From positions 1 through 23,766 of IMG/VR virus record IMGVR_UViG_3300038306_000202: a DNA stretch of 23,766 nt. One strand, written 5' to 3'. This document shows positions 8,254-16,300 of the stretch, piece after piece. The stretch comes from a virus. How positions within the stretch are numbered: position 1 is the stretch's first letter; the number at the start of each line of letters is the position of its first letter. Under the pieces are notes generated by a model. The model was not told the DNA's origin. It searched no databases and worked only from the letters and a program-made list of their open reading frames with translations. The position numbers and the translations under genes are program-made.

Positions 8254-8814
8254 TTAAGTTTTCTTACGACGCGGCCCGGTCAAATCGCGGAACTTGCGAT
8301 TTCCGCCATCGATACCTTCTTTTGAAAGTTTATATCTAACAGAGTTTTTGAAGTTACGAGCACTGTTTCCACCCGTATTGCCCATGTCCTCAGGTTGATT
8401 ACCTGTTGAGGGCGTTTCTATAGCCGAGTTACGCATCTGGTTTGGGGTCCCTAAGAGGTCCTTCATCTTTTTGTTTTCTCTTTCCTTACGTTTAGCAATC
8501 TTCGCTAAAGCCGAGGCAAACATGTCCTTGCCCTTACGTTTAGCAATCTGCGCTCGACGGACCTCTAAGGAAGGTATGTTATATCCTTTTGAAGGAGCTT
8601 CTACTGCTGTTGGGGCTTTCGACACATCAGGTCTCACACCACCACCACCAAGCGCACCCGCTGCCATTCCTGCTGCTAAAGCCCCACCCATTAGCTTCCG
8701 CTTAAGACCTTCATCTAGGTCGCTACCAGATAGACTCTCTAATACTTTAATTGCAAGCTGTTCTCGCGCACGCCTAACGTTTTTAGATTTTTCTTTAAAA
8801 CTAGTAAAGGTCAT
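8254..8814 (-). CDS. Basic protein with prohead-targeting-like N-terminus
   Basis: A 186-residue, Lys/Arg-rich protein. Its first 13 residues, MTFTSFKEKSKNV, nearly match MSFTSFKEQFKNV of the protein encoded at 15462-16289, and the first 40 or so bases plus promoter are almost identical in DNA. SGSDLDEGLKRK near residue 33 and FKNSVRYKLSKEG near the C-terminus repeat the motif theme (FKN, hydrophobic positions, then E-G) found in the other two basic proteins. An Ala/Gly-rich segment (about 43-60) could be a short hydrophobic helix. By analogy with the T4 capsid-targeting sequence and its cleavage by gp21 at hydrophobic-x-E|G/A/S, I infer a processed internal head protein; this is untested. 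It lies alone on the minus strand between plus-strand genes. Confidence 0.6.
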   Translation of the reverse strand: MTFTSFKEKSKNVRRAREQLAIKVLESLSGSDLDEGLKRKLMGGALAAGMAAGALGGGGVRPDVSKAPTAVEAPSKGYNIPSLEVRRAQIAKRKGKDMFASALAKIAKRKERENKKMKDLLGTPNQMRNSAIETPSTGNQPEDMGNTGGNSARNFKNSVRYKLSKEGIDGGNRKFRDLTGPRRKKT

Positions 8815-8825
8815 GCTATTATATA
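8815..8825 (-). promoter_or_regulatory. Late-type promoter, TATATA-N5-ATG
   Basis: Reading the minus strand, TATATA (8820-8825) is followed by ATAGC and the ATG at 8814. The same arrangement, with nearly the same flanks, is found before the gene starting at 16289. Confidence 0.55.
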
Positions 8826-8917
8826 GGGAGATGCGGTGGGATTAACGATTCTTAAGTCGATATTGCGTTGGCTCTTAAAGAAGAAATTAACTAAGCCCAG
8901 ACTAGTTAAACTGATAA

Positions 8918-8928
8918 TATATAATAAT
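8918..8928 (+). promoter_or_regulatory. Late-type promoter, TATATA-N5-ATG
   Basis: TATATA at 8918-8923, five bases (ATAAT), then ATG at 8929. No Shine-Dalgarno sequence is present, consistent with a leaderless or nearly leaderless message. Confidence 0.5.
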
Positions 8929-10236
8929 ATGCGTAACAAACTACCAAACATCCCAGAAGCTAACATCCCCAATGCTAATGGCTCCAATCTTGAGTCAATC
9001 GCTGCCTTTGATCCTGTGGTCAAACCAGAGACAGTGATCGATATTAAAGCAGATAGCATAACTGCCAAACCTCAGTTGAAGAACTGGAATCCTATAGCTA
9101 ATGCCATGGCTGATGCTCAGGGCATAGAGGTTGGGTCTTGGTCTTGGATGTTGGGTGGCATCGCGCCTTACTCTGGTTCATCTGGCTCACAATCGAGCTA
9201 CGGCTGGAGGCACACCCATAAGCTAACCCCGCACTACATCCGTTCAGTGTTGGCAAACTATGGTCACCGTCGCTCTTATTATACAAACGCACCGTTCAGG
9301 CAGTTTGGCTATGAGGCTGCTGGTAGACCCCATGGATGGACTCCTGAGTCCCCTGGTGATATGCCAAATGGAACTGCCGTCTACATGGCAAGCAGAGGCC
9401 CTGTCACAGTTACGGGTCCTGACGCAGAGCACTTTTGGCTCACACCATTGTTTGCTCTTATTGATGACCCAAACCCAATCCTGGTTGAGACTGGTCTGGG
9501 CAACAAGCTACCTTCAAACGTGGTGGCTAAATGGCTTGCGACAATGCTCGTATCTTCTGCGGTTGGCATGGTTCGAGATCAAAACGGAGATGGCGTTCAG
9601 CCTTACCCGTGGGCTTATGGTGACCGTGCTACAAGCAGACTTTTGCACACAATCACTGAAGGACAAAAGCGAGGCTGCTTACTTAACGAAGATGTTCCAA
9701 CCGCCGCATTCTTTCTCCGTGACATCGTGTTGGCATTCTATGAGACGAGTCCCGGCATTCACTCCTTTGGCGCACCTCGTGAAGGTAGGTTCCCTGTAGG
9801 ACTGTTCAACGGCCTCGATTGGATTATGCCTGCCTGCTACGACGCAGCAAAACATCTCGAAACAATCAACGGATTGAGCGATTGGTCAAACCGTTACATG
9901 GCTCTCGTATCTAGGTGGTCACAGTGGATGGTGGACATGAACGAGACTTTGCCTTTGGAGTGCTTCCGCGCTGACCGAGTGTTCGTTGACAATGCAAACA
10001 ATGCATTTATTCAAAGCGATGGCCCTGTTGCCTCAATCAAGAAACTCATTCGAGAAGAAGACTTCCTCTTCTCATTCGATTTCATGCCATGGGCTTTCCG
10101 CGCTGTGGACATTGCTGCGACCGTCACTGGTAATTCGAAACTAAAGGATTCAAGAGATGCGATCATCAGCCAATACGGGACAGATCCAAACGCACGTATT
10201 TGGATGGTTGGAGCGGATGGTGAGTATGTAGGATAA
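8929..10236 (+). CDS. Unknown 435-residue Trp/His-rich protein
   Basis: I do not recognise this family. The protein starts with an Asn/Pro/Ala-rich segment (NKLPNIPEANIPNANGSN) and continues as a compact aromatic-rich domain (WSWMLGGIAPYSG, YGWRHTHKLTPHYIRSVL, FGYEAAGRPHGWTPESPGD, WFEDVFLRD-like helices). The alternation of helices with Trp, His and Asp suggests an alpha/alpha fold such as those of some carbohydrate-active enzymes, but no catalytic motif is clear. ATG 8929 is chosen because it follows TATATA by five bases; an in-frame GTG at 8836 would add 31 basic residues across the promoter. It is six bases upstream of the G8-domain gene and looks more GC-rich than the minus-strand structural genes, so the pair was probably acquired together and may act on the same substrate. 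Confidence 0.6.
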   Translation: MRNKLPNIPEANIPNANGSNLESIAAFDPVVKPETVIDIKADSITAKPQLKNWNPIANAMADAQGIEVGSWSWMLGGIAPYSGSSGSQSSYGWRHTHKLTPHYIRSVLANYGHRRSYYTNAPFRQFGYEAAGRPHGWTPESPGDMPNGTAVYMASRGPVTVTGPDAEHFWLTPLFALIDDPNPILVETGLGNKLPSNVVAKWLATMLVSSAVGMVRDQNGDGVQPYPWAYGDRATSRLLHTITEGQKRGCLLNEDVPTAAFFLRDIVLAFYETSPGIHSFGAPREGRFPVGLFNGLDWIMPACYDAAKHLETINGLSDWSNRYMALVSRWSQWMVDMNETLPLECFRADRVFVDNANNAFIQSDGPVASIKKLIREEDFLFSFDFMPWAFRAVDIAATVTGNSKLKDSRDAIISQYGTDPNARIWMVGADGEYVG

Positions 10237-10242
10237 AAGCTC

Positions 10243-12954
10243 ATGATGAATATGCAAAAAATAATTGCGGCTTTAGTTTTTCTGCTCGTCTCAGTTTCAC
10301 TTGTAGGACAGATTATTACCACTCCAGGGACTTACCCTAAGAAGAACTGGGACAGTCCCTGGGTTTGGGCGAACAACATTCCTCCTGTATTGGGAGACGA
10401 TGTTATCATCCGCCAGGGTCAGGTTATTAATCTGACCAGTACTACTGTCCCCTTAGGGCACGTAGACGTATATGGAACCTTGCAGGCCAACTACCTGTTT
10501 GACTTCCATCTTATTGCTGACAGTATCACTATCCATGTGGGCGGTGCTATTCTTATCGGTAGCGTAGACAACCCATACAGGATGAGCGCATCCATCACCT
10601 TGACTGGTACCACTTCCGCTCACTTGCCACGGACCCAGGACAACGGACTGTCTAATGATGGTATTAGCCGAGGCATCCGATGTATGGGCCTGCTGGCACT
10701 CTACGGAGCAACTCCCGGTGTTACCAAGACCAAGATAGCGGCTCACAGTGCCGATGGAGCTACCTCGTTCACTCTGGCCGACAACGTGAATTGGAAGGCT
10801 GGAGATACCATTGCCATCTCCACCACCGACTTCTACGGCGAGCAAGAGACGGAGATCCTCACCCTGGCAGCAGACTCGGTTGGCAACCAAATTATGACAA
10901 CCACGCCCTGCGCCAAGGGTCGCTGGGGCTTGCTTCAATACCCTACAGACTGGGGCATGTCTTTGACTCCGGGTCAGTTCTCCAAGACAAGTGACCTTAC
11001 ACCCACAGTTCTAGATGAGCGTGCAGAGGTGGTGAACCTGTCTCGAAACATTGTTATCCAGGGAGCAGACGATGCCGACTGGGCTGACGATGGCTTTGGC
11101 GCACATGTGATAATCAGTGGCGACATGAGCCGGGCATCAATTGCCGGAGTCGAGATGCGCCGAGTAGGACAGCGACAGGCTATGGGTCGATACCCGATCC
11201 ATTGGCATATGCGCTCATGGTCTGGCAGTACCTTCAAGGGCAACGCATCCCACGACTTCATGATTGAAAGCTCGGTGTGGGATAGCCAGAACCGCGCAGT
11301 GACAATCCACGGCACCAACGGCGTTGTCCTCGGTAATGTCTACGCAGTAGACATTAAGGGTCACGCCTTCTTCCTTGAGGACGGATCGGAGCAGCACAAC
11401 ACCATTGTGGGATGCGTAGCAATGAAGGTGCGCGATCCAGGTGTTGCACATCGCATCAAGAATCACGACCGTAATGCTTCCGGTTTCTGGCTTACCAACC
11501 CAGCCAACTACATCTACCGTAATTCGGCTAGCGATTGTGAGGGGAGGGGCCTCTGGAATAGTTTCGCGGAGCAGTGTTTCGGGGAGTCCAGTCAGGTTCC
11601 TCTTGAGCCTAGGTTTATTGTTGTCGAAAAGTTTGATGACAACACCGGACATGGCTGCGGCCAAAACGGCATTGCGACCGATGACATTGTAATCAATGAG
11701 GCAGGTAATACTACCACTCAACGATACCTTGAGCGGTGGAATACCGCACAGGAGTTCGTCTTCCACATGCGACGTAACATTGTCTGGAAGAATAGCAACA
11801 ACGGTTACCAGAACCGAGTCATGTCTGCCCAATACCTGGGCTGGACGGGTGCAGACAATAACGGAAAAGATTTTAACGGAAGCACCTTCAAGGCATACAT
11901 GGAGGGAACGCTGCTGGTTGGGCAGTCTCTAAACAATGCCACGGCTTTTACTAACCCGTTACGGAACGGCATGAGTAGCTACCACTACCTACTGGACACG
12001 GTAAGTATCTCGGCAATCAACTACCCTTACCAGCCACCTATGATGGTTAATGGCGGTCAGTTTGTTCGGGGCGGTGGAGTTATTGACGGCTCGGACAACT
12101 ACATTGACGGCATTGGCCTCGGGGGCATCCGCAACCCTGGTTGGCACCTAGTGAACAGTTTCCCTGGGTTCCTAACTCCCCCACCATACTTCGATGGCTT
12201 CCCGTTGCAGATACCTAACGGATCATATCGCCACTGGTCAACTGACAGCGCGATCTGGGATCCCCATGGATACTGGGCTGCTCCAGGCAGCTACTTAGTG
12301 GTGAATAATCCGTTCTACACCTACGAGCTTACTGATGCCGCTAGCCTATTCCCTGAAGTTGGGTTTGTGGGCACGATGCAGACGTTCTATGGAATCCGCA
12401 ATATCACGGTTGACAACTACCCTGCAATCAATAGGAACACTTTGATTACGCTTAGGGCCTCTAGACTTGACTCCAACCTACAAGAGGTGAGTCATAATTT
12501 AATTGGCGACCCTGCCCTAACTACTTGGTTGCCCGGTATGCGTCACTTCGCATTCGCTAAGGACGGAACCTACGCACTCCAGTTTCCTACCATTCCTGCT
12601 CCATGCGATAAAATCCAGATTGGTCTTAGCAATGCTTACCGGGCAGATGATGGGTTCCTGATAAGTATCCCCTGGGATGGCAACACCCCCGTGAACGGCC
12701 GCATCGAATCAGGTTACGGAGTAAACATCAGCACCGGGGTTGCACAGGGGCTACTGAGGTTCCTGGTTAACGGCACCTCGCTCAACGACGTACAGAACGA
12801 TGCAACGGGCATCACGATGTGGCAAGACACTGCCAATGACGTAGTGTGGATCAATTATGTTGGCGGCTTGACATGGAATATCACCCCCTGGAGTGGTGGT
12901 CCTCTTTCAGATACTAACATTGACCGAGAGCAGAGAATTATTCTTGAGAAATAG
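10243..12954 (+). CDS. Secreted G8-domain/beta-helix protein, CEMIP/TMEM2-like
   Basis: A 903-residue protein with a signal peptide (about 1-23, MQKIIAALVFLLVSVSLVGQ region). Residues about 34-150 form a G8 domain: WDSPWVWANNIPPVLGDDVI, then VDVYGTLQ and ITIHVGGAILIG. From about 290 a right-handed parallel beta-helix follows with the hallmark segments of CEMIP (KIAA1199), TMEM2 and PKHD1L1: YPIHWH (317-322), NRAVTIHGTNG (350-360), GHAFFLEDGSEQHNT (373-387) and ASGFWLTNPANYIYRNSASD (412-431). CEMIP and TMEM2 take part in hyaluronan breakdown, so a polysaccharide-binding or -cleaving role is a fair inference. AGGA nine bases upstream supports ATG 10243; ATG 10252 is an alternative. The signal peptide argues for export from the infected cell rather than assembly as a tail spike. 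GC content is higher than in the structural genes, suggesting transfer. Confidence 0.8.
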   Translation: MMNMQKIIAALVFLLVSVSLVGQIITTPGTYPKKNWDSPWVWANNIPPVLGDDVIIRQGQVINLTSTTVPLGHVDVYGTLQANYLFDFHLIADSITIHVGGAILIGSVDNPYRMSASITLTGTTSAHLPRTQDNGLSNDGISRGIRCMGLLALYGATPGVTKTKIAAHSADGATSFTLADNVNWKAGDTIAISTTDFYGEQETEILTLAADSVGNQIMTTTPCAKGRWGLLQYPTDWGMSLTPGQFSKTSDLTPTVLDERAEVVNLSRNIVIQGADDADWADDGFGAHVIISGDMSRASIAGVEMRRVGQRQAMGRYPIHWHMRSWSGSTFKGNASHDFMIESSVWDSQNRAVTIHGTNGVVLGNVYAVDIKGHAFFLEDGSEQHNTIVGCVAMKVRDPGVAHRIKNHDRNASGFWLTNPANYIYRNSASDCEGRGLWNSFAEQCFGESSQVPLEPRFIVVEKFDDNTGHGCGQNGIATDDIVINEAGNTTTQRYLERWNTAQEFVFHMRRNIVWKNSNNGYQNRVMSAQYLGWTGADNNGKDFNGSTFKAYMEGTLLVGQSLNNATAFTNPLRNGMSSYHYLLDTVSISAINYPYQPPMMVNGGQFVRGGGVIDGSDNYIDGIGLGGIRNPGWHLVNSFPGFLTPPPYFDGFPLQIPNGSYRHWSTDSAIWDPHGYWAAPGSYLVVNNPFYTYELTDAASLFPEVGFVGTMQTFYGIRNITVDNYPAINRNTLITLRASRLDSNLQEVSHNLIGDPALTTWLPGMRHFAFAKDGTYALQFPTIPAPCDKIQIGLSNAYRADDGFLISIPWDGNTPVNGRIESGYGVNISTGVAQGLLRFLVNGTSLNDVQNDATGITMWQDTANDVVWINYVGGLTWNITPWSGGPLSDTNIDREQRIILEK

Positions 12955-12957
12955 AAA

Positions 12958-13338
12958 ATGAAACTACTACTACTATTACTTCCCCTATTGTTCCTCGCTA
13001 GTTGTGACCTAGGAAAGAGCAATAACACAACTATACCAAATGTGTCAGAGCCGGAAGGTTACGCTAATCTACAAGACATCGCTGGGTATATTGGTTTGAA
13101 CCAGACTGGGGATGTCGAACTTTGGGTGTACTCCCATAGCGGTAATTATGGAGACTATACCGCAATTGTAACAGGGGCATCTCATGCTGAATTAGGATCT
13201 GTCACCTACGCTGGGTATGGTAGATTCAGGATCGAACGCCTCGACCATACGATTGATTATTGGAATACTACGCTCGCGATTGGTAACGTTATTGTATTAG
13301 ATGCCGGGCTGCTCGGAATTTTTTATATACAGATTTAA
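12958..13338 (+). CDS. Small lipoprotein
   Basis: A 126-residue protein with a textbook lipoprotein signal: MKLLLLLLPLLFLASC, lipobox L-A-S-C with lipidated Cys16. Asp at +2 (CDLG) is the residue that retains lipoproteins in the inner membrane of E. coli; whether this host follows that rule is unknown. The mature part is about 110 residues, Gly/Tyr-rich and probably all beta. It begins three bases after the stop of the G8 gene, so the two are co-transcribed. Known phage lipoproteins act in superinfection exclusion, receptor masking or lysis (o-spanin); nothing in the sequence separates these, and the mature size is larger than a typical o-spanin. Confidence 0.7.
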   Translation: MKLLLLLLPLLFLASCDLGKSNNTTIPNVSEPEGYANLQDIAGYIGLNQTGDVELWVYSHSGNYGDYTAIVTGASHAELGSVTYAGYGRFRIERLDHTIDYWNTTLAIGNVIVLDAGLLGIFYIQI

Positions 13339-13364
13339 TTTCTAATTAAATGGTTGAACTTGCC

Positions 13365-13387
13365 CCAATAGTTGTAGATACTATTGG
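13365..13387 (+). promoter_or_regulatory. 8-bp inverted repeat overlapping a ribosome binding site
   Basis: CCAATAGT (13365-13372) and ACTATTGG (13380-13387) are perfect inverted arms with a 7-base loop. The 3' arm contains the GG of the GGAGA Shine-Dalgarno sequence of the gene starting at 13397, so the hairpin could hide it; it could also be an operator. Confidence 0.45.
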
Positions 13388-13396
13388 AGAAAGTTT

Positions 13397-13600
13397 ATGA
13401 AAGTATTCCCCTCTGGTCTCAGGAGAGATATCCAATCTCTTGAGAATTCTTTGAGTTTGTTGGTGACGATTACTAATCCAACATTGAAATGGTCTGGTCT
13501 TCCAAGATCTGAATTGAAGATCCTAGAAGAGAGGGTGAGTCTCATGAATGAGACTCTAGACGAGATTTATACTAGGTTAAATAAATATGAGGTCGCCTAG
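13397..13600 (+). CDS. Small helical protein, unknown
   Basis: A 67-residue protein, almost certainly a helical coiled coil: heptad-like hydrophobics in LRRDIQSLENSLSLLV and again in LKILEERVSLMNETLDEIYTRL. GGAGA seven bases upstream is a good Shine-Dalgarno sequence and lies at the edge of an inverted repeat. It follows the lipoprotein gene by 58 bp. No family recognised; a small accessory or regulatory partner is possible. Confidence 0.55.
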   Translation: MKVFPSGLRRDIQSLENSLSLLVTITNPTLKWSGLPRSELKILEERVSLMNETLDEIYTRLNKYEVA

Positions 13601-13636
13601 ATTATTAGGTTTCTAACCTCATTAAAGTGAGATAGA

Positions 13637-13897
13637 ATGCCCAACGACCGACAAACTAAAAACCTTCTCCTGGACAGCATTAAGCTCGCAGTAAGCAATA
13701 AAGCCTTAAGGGTGATATCTGAAACTAAAGAGCCAAATGACCTAGAACTCGATGCCATAGCTGTTCGGCATATGCGCTGCTTGTTTGTACCTAAAGCATA
13801 TGAGAAGCTTAAGGGTGACTGGGAATGGGCTACAAAAAAGAAGATACCCATCACCCTAAAAGAAGCTTTAGATTATATGGACGATATTCCTAGCTAA
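13637..13897 (+). CDS. Small hypothetical protein
   Basis: An 86-residue protein, mixed charge and probably helical (KNLLLDSIKLAVSNKALRVI, then LELDAIAVRHMRCLF), with a C-terminal segment WEWATKKKIPITLKEALDYM. No motif or family recognised. Its stop codon is four bases from the stop of the convergent minus-strand gene, with no obvious terminator between them, so the two transcription units may run into each other. Confidence 0.5.
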   Translation: MPNDRQTKNLLLDSIKLAVSNKALRVISETKEPNDLELDAIAVRHMRCLFVPKAYEKLKGDWEWATKKKIPITLKEALDYMDDIPS

Positions 13898-13901
13898 GGG
13901 A

Positions 13902-15437
13902 TCACTTCGAGCCAAGACCCGGACGATCACCCTTTTTAGGATCCTTCAGGACACCATCGTAAACCATCTTCATTGATTTATCAAATAATTTCCTTGAAAC
14001 ATCTTTAGATGCCCTACGAGGTGATCTGTCTCTATTGATGTGTTTAGCCACCGTGTCGAGGTCGTTGCTATCACTCGGATCTTTAAGTGAATCCTTATGC
14101 TTCTGGAACTGCATACCAGTCTCAATATGGTCTTTAGTGTCTCCGAATCTGGTAGAGGTATTGGCCGTTTTCTTCTTTATTCTTTTGATCTGGTCGTAGT
14201 AGTCTTGATCAGTTTTATCCTTACCTAAATGAGTGACAACTCTCATTCTCTTAGGGTCTCCAACAGACCCTGCACCGCGCCTTCCACGCTTTACTTCTCC
14301 TCTCCTCAACTTAGCCATGAAGTTACCAACCCTACCTCCGGTCATCATGGGGTTCTCACCACTTGAGGACCCTTCATTCAAGTAGTTTAAAATAACGTTC
14401 TTAAATTTATATTCGAAAGATTCTCTATTTTTAGTATATTCTCTTCTAAATCTATCCTGCGCGGCCCTATCGACTTGATGGGCATGAGGGCGAGTATCAC
14501 GCCCGCCTTCCCTATTGAGCATATCCTCTTTTCCTCTATTTTGTACTTGACGATAGCCAACCTTACTCATAATTCTTTTAGCTTGTTTTCTTTTAGCTTG
14601 AATCTTTTCTGGTGATGGGTCTTCACTATACATTTTAGTCATCGCCCTTCCAACTCTAGCTCCCGTTTGTGTTGGACTGTCTCCAAAGGAAGGTCCCTCA
14701 TTCAAGTAGTTTAAAATAGAGTTTCTAAACTGTTCTGTAAAGTGCCCTGCACCCCAACCTCCTCCTACCATTTTTCCACCTTTTTGTGCCTTTTTAAGTT
14801 GTAACTTTGCTCCATGCCTTCTAAGTCTATTTATGATTTGTTGCGCTTGATTAAACCTAGCTTGCCTTGGAGTTTGTTTCTCTCCAGGATAATCTTCCTG
14901 ACCGTATGCTGCCTTATACCCTTCTGTATCTTCGTCAGCTAAGTAAGCGGCTTTCATAGCTTCAGCTTGTTCCGGTCCATATTTTTTAATTAAGAATCTA
15001 CCCATCTTAGTTGATCTTAAGTCTGCTTCAATGTCTGTCCTAGGATCTTCAAGGGTGCCTGTAGAAAACTCAACGCCTTTCTCTTTTGCATACTTTTCGG
15101 CATAGTCTTTCATTGGCCTTTTTACTCCACCTTCATCCTCCGATCCAGATGAACCCTCATAACCGTAGTGATAACCCTTCTTACCCGAAGAATCAATTTG
15201 TTTACGAATATGTGCCTGTTGTTTTTGTCCAGACTCAGATTCTGGATCTATAACTCCGGTGGGACCATGCTCTTCAGGATATAAAGGGGAATTAGACTTA
15301 TTAAACAGTTTTTTCTTTTGTAAGGGTTTACCGTCTCCAGATTCTTCAGCCGATTTCATCGCTGCCGTCCAAGCACCCTCATCCAAAGCAATTAAGAAAG
15401 CCTCTAGTAATTCTTCTTTTAAGTCTTCATTACCCAT
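13902..15437 (-). CDS. Modular basic protein with three L-x-E-G processing-like sites
   Basis: A 511-residue, strongly basic protein of low complexity. Two near-identical modules stand out: FTEQFRNSILNYLNEG (233-248) and FEYKFKNVILNYLNEG (341-356), each followed by a similar stretch with TGxRVG and a Met. The N-terminus LLEAFLIALDEGAW (11-23) is a third related helix ending in L-D-E-G. T4 prohead protease gp21 cuts after Glu in hydrophobic-x-E|G/A/S, so cleavage after E20, E247 and E355 would give three basic products. I infer an internal head polyprotein carrying repeated capsid-targeting helices; the repeats are seen, the processing is a hypothesis. The start ATG 15437 follows TATATA by five bases. 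It lies downstream of the related gene at 15462-16289. Confidence 0.6.
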   Translation of the reverse strand: MGNEDLKEELLEAFLIALDEGAWTAAMKSAEESGDGKPLQKKKLFNKSNSPLYPEEHGPTGVIDPESESGQKQQAHIRKQIDSSGKKGYHYGYEGSSGSEDEGGVKRPMKDYAEKYAKEKGVEFSTGTLEDPRTDIEADLRSTKMGRFLIKKYGPEQAEAMKAAYLADEDTEGYKAAYGQEDYPGEKQTPRQARFNQAQQIINRLRRHGAKLQLKKAQKGGKMVGGGWGAGHFTEQFRNSILNYLNEGPSFGDSPTQTGARVGRAMTKMYSEDPSPEKIQAKRKQAKRIMSKVGYRQVQNRGKEDMLNREGGRDTRPHAHQVDRAAQDRFRREYTKNRESFEYKFKNVILNYLNEGSSSGENPMMTGGRVGNFMAKLRRGEVKRGRRGAGSVGDPKRMRVVTHLGKDKTDQDYYDQIKRIKKKTANTSTRFGDTKDHIETGMQFQKHKDSLKDPSDSNDLDTVAKHINRDRSPRRASKDVSRKLFDKSMKMVYDGVLKDPKKGDRPGLGSK

Positions 15438-16270
15438 GCAAATATATATCCCGGTATAAAATTAAGGTTTAATAACTTTTTTAGTTTTAGGATCCGAACG
15501 GCTTCTTCTTTTAAACTTACCTTTAATAGTCTTTCCTTTGGAGTCTCTCTGATACTTAGAAGCATCACTCCTATCTACTGTAACTGTGCCATCATCATTT
15601 TTTGTTACCCGTGTAGTTTTTCCTGCGTCGTGTCTAGAATTCACATCGCGGGTGTTGCCGGTTTCGTCATCATCGCCATCAGGGTGATAGCCCCTTTTCT
15701 TAGCAGCTTTCATAACGCCTTCTGCCGTCCACTCATTCAAGTAGTTTAAAATAACGTTCTTGAATTGTTCTTCATATGCCCTGCCTTTGGGCTTTATATA
15801 GTCTAGTGCTGGATCCTGCGAAAGTCTCCTAGAATAAGGTCTACGAAGCTTTGCGCCCTCCTTGTTGATTTGATCAGGCTTTACAATCGAATCTCTATCC
15901 GGTGATTCGCCTCGCCATCCGGTGCGAAAGCCGCGCACGTTCACCTGGAAATCTTTTGGTGATTTATCTACAGCATCAAACCCTTTCTTTTTAAGTCTTG
16001 TCGGTCTAGGACCCTTTTCCCCAGGAACTCCGAAAGAACTTTTAATTTTATCTCCCAAAGTATCTCTGCCTTTTCTAACTTTAGCAACACGATTATTACG
16101 GACCTTACTTAATTTATTTATACTTTGTCTGGCGACCTTATCTCGCGGCTTCGAATACCTGGGATCCAATTCTCCTCGATCACTATTCGTATAATCAGTA
16201 GACTTCTGTAATCTAGCCTTATAAGCCTCAGGACTTAAATATTCTAAGATAACGTTCTTGAATTGTTCTT
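14373..16270 (-). repeat. Four DNA copies of the helix-motif coding segment
   Basis: Near-identical segments of about 35 bp lie at 14373-14408, 14698-14732, 15733-15770 and (more diverged) 16235-16270. They share AAGTAGTTTAAAATA and AACGTTCTT cores and encode the F-K-N-V-I-L-N-Y-L-N-E motif. Conservation at the DNA level suggests recombination between copies. Confidence 0.75.
15443..15448 (-). promoter_or_regulatory. Late-type promoter, TATATA-N5-ATG
   Basis: On the minus strand TATATA is followed by TTTGC and the ATG at 15437. No Shine-Dalgarno sequence is present. Confidence 0.5.
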
Positions 16271-16289
16271 TAAAACTAGTAAAGCTCAT
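15462..16289 (-). CDS. Basic protein with duplicated FKEQFKNVILxYL helix
   Basis: A 275-residue, Lys/Arg-rich protein. The N-terminus MSFTSFKEQFKNVILEYLS and an internal copy YEEQFKNVILNYLNEW (172-187) are the same motif found in the genes at 13902-15437 and 8254-8814. The sequence after the internal copy (WTAEGVMKAAKKRG) resembles the start of the 511-residue neighbour (WTAAMKSAEESG), so modules appear to have been shuffled between genes. The N-terminal placement and FxEF-like core recall the T4 capsid-targeting sequence of internal proteins. The mature part is basic and probably disordered, as expected for a DNA-packed internal protein. The start ATG follows TATATA by five bases, and this is the first gene transcribed leftward from the iteron junction. 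Confidence 0.6.
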   Translation of the reverse strand: MSFTSFKEQFKNVILEYLSPEAYKARLQKSTDYTNSDRGELDPRYSKPRDKVARQSINKLSKVRNNRVAKVRKGRDTLGDKIKSSFGVPGEKGPRPTRLKKKGFDAVDKSPKDFQVNVRGFRTGWRGESPDRDSIVKPDQINKEGAKLRRPYSRRLSQDPALDYIKPKGRAYEEQFKNVILNYLNEWTAEGVMKAAKKRGYHPDGDDDETGNTRDVNSRHDAGKTTRVTKNDDGTVTVDRSDASKYQRDSKGKTIKGKFKRRSRSDPKTKKVIKP

Positions 16290-16294
16290 GCTAG

Positions 16295-16300
16295 TATATA
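16295..16300 (-). promoter_or_regulatory. Late-type promoter, TATATA-N5-ATG
   Basis: On the minus strand TATATA is followed by CTAGC and the ATG at 16289. It sits at the left edge of the divergent junction. Confidence 0.55.

Noticed and set aside
8836-8928. 31-residue N-terminal extension of the protein starting at 8929, from GTG 8836
   Set aside because: It would cross the TATATA box that fits the late promoter rule, and its basic composition differs from the rest; kept only as an alternative.
11215-11832. 205-residue minus-strand frame
   Set aside because: It is the shadow of the G8/beta-helix gene; no domain and no start signal.
13589-13620. Terminator hairpin AGGTT/AACCT before the gene at 13637
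   Set aside because: A five-pair stem with a three-base loop and no T run is too weak to call.
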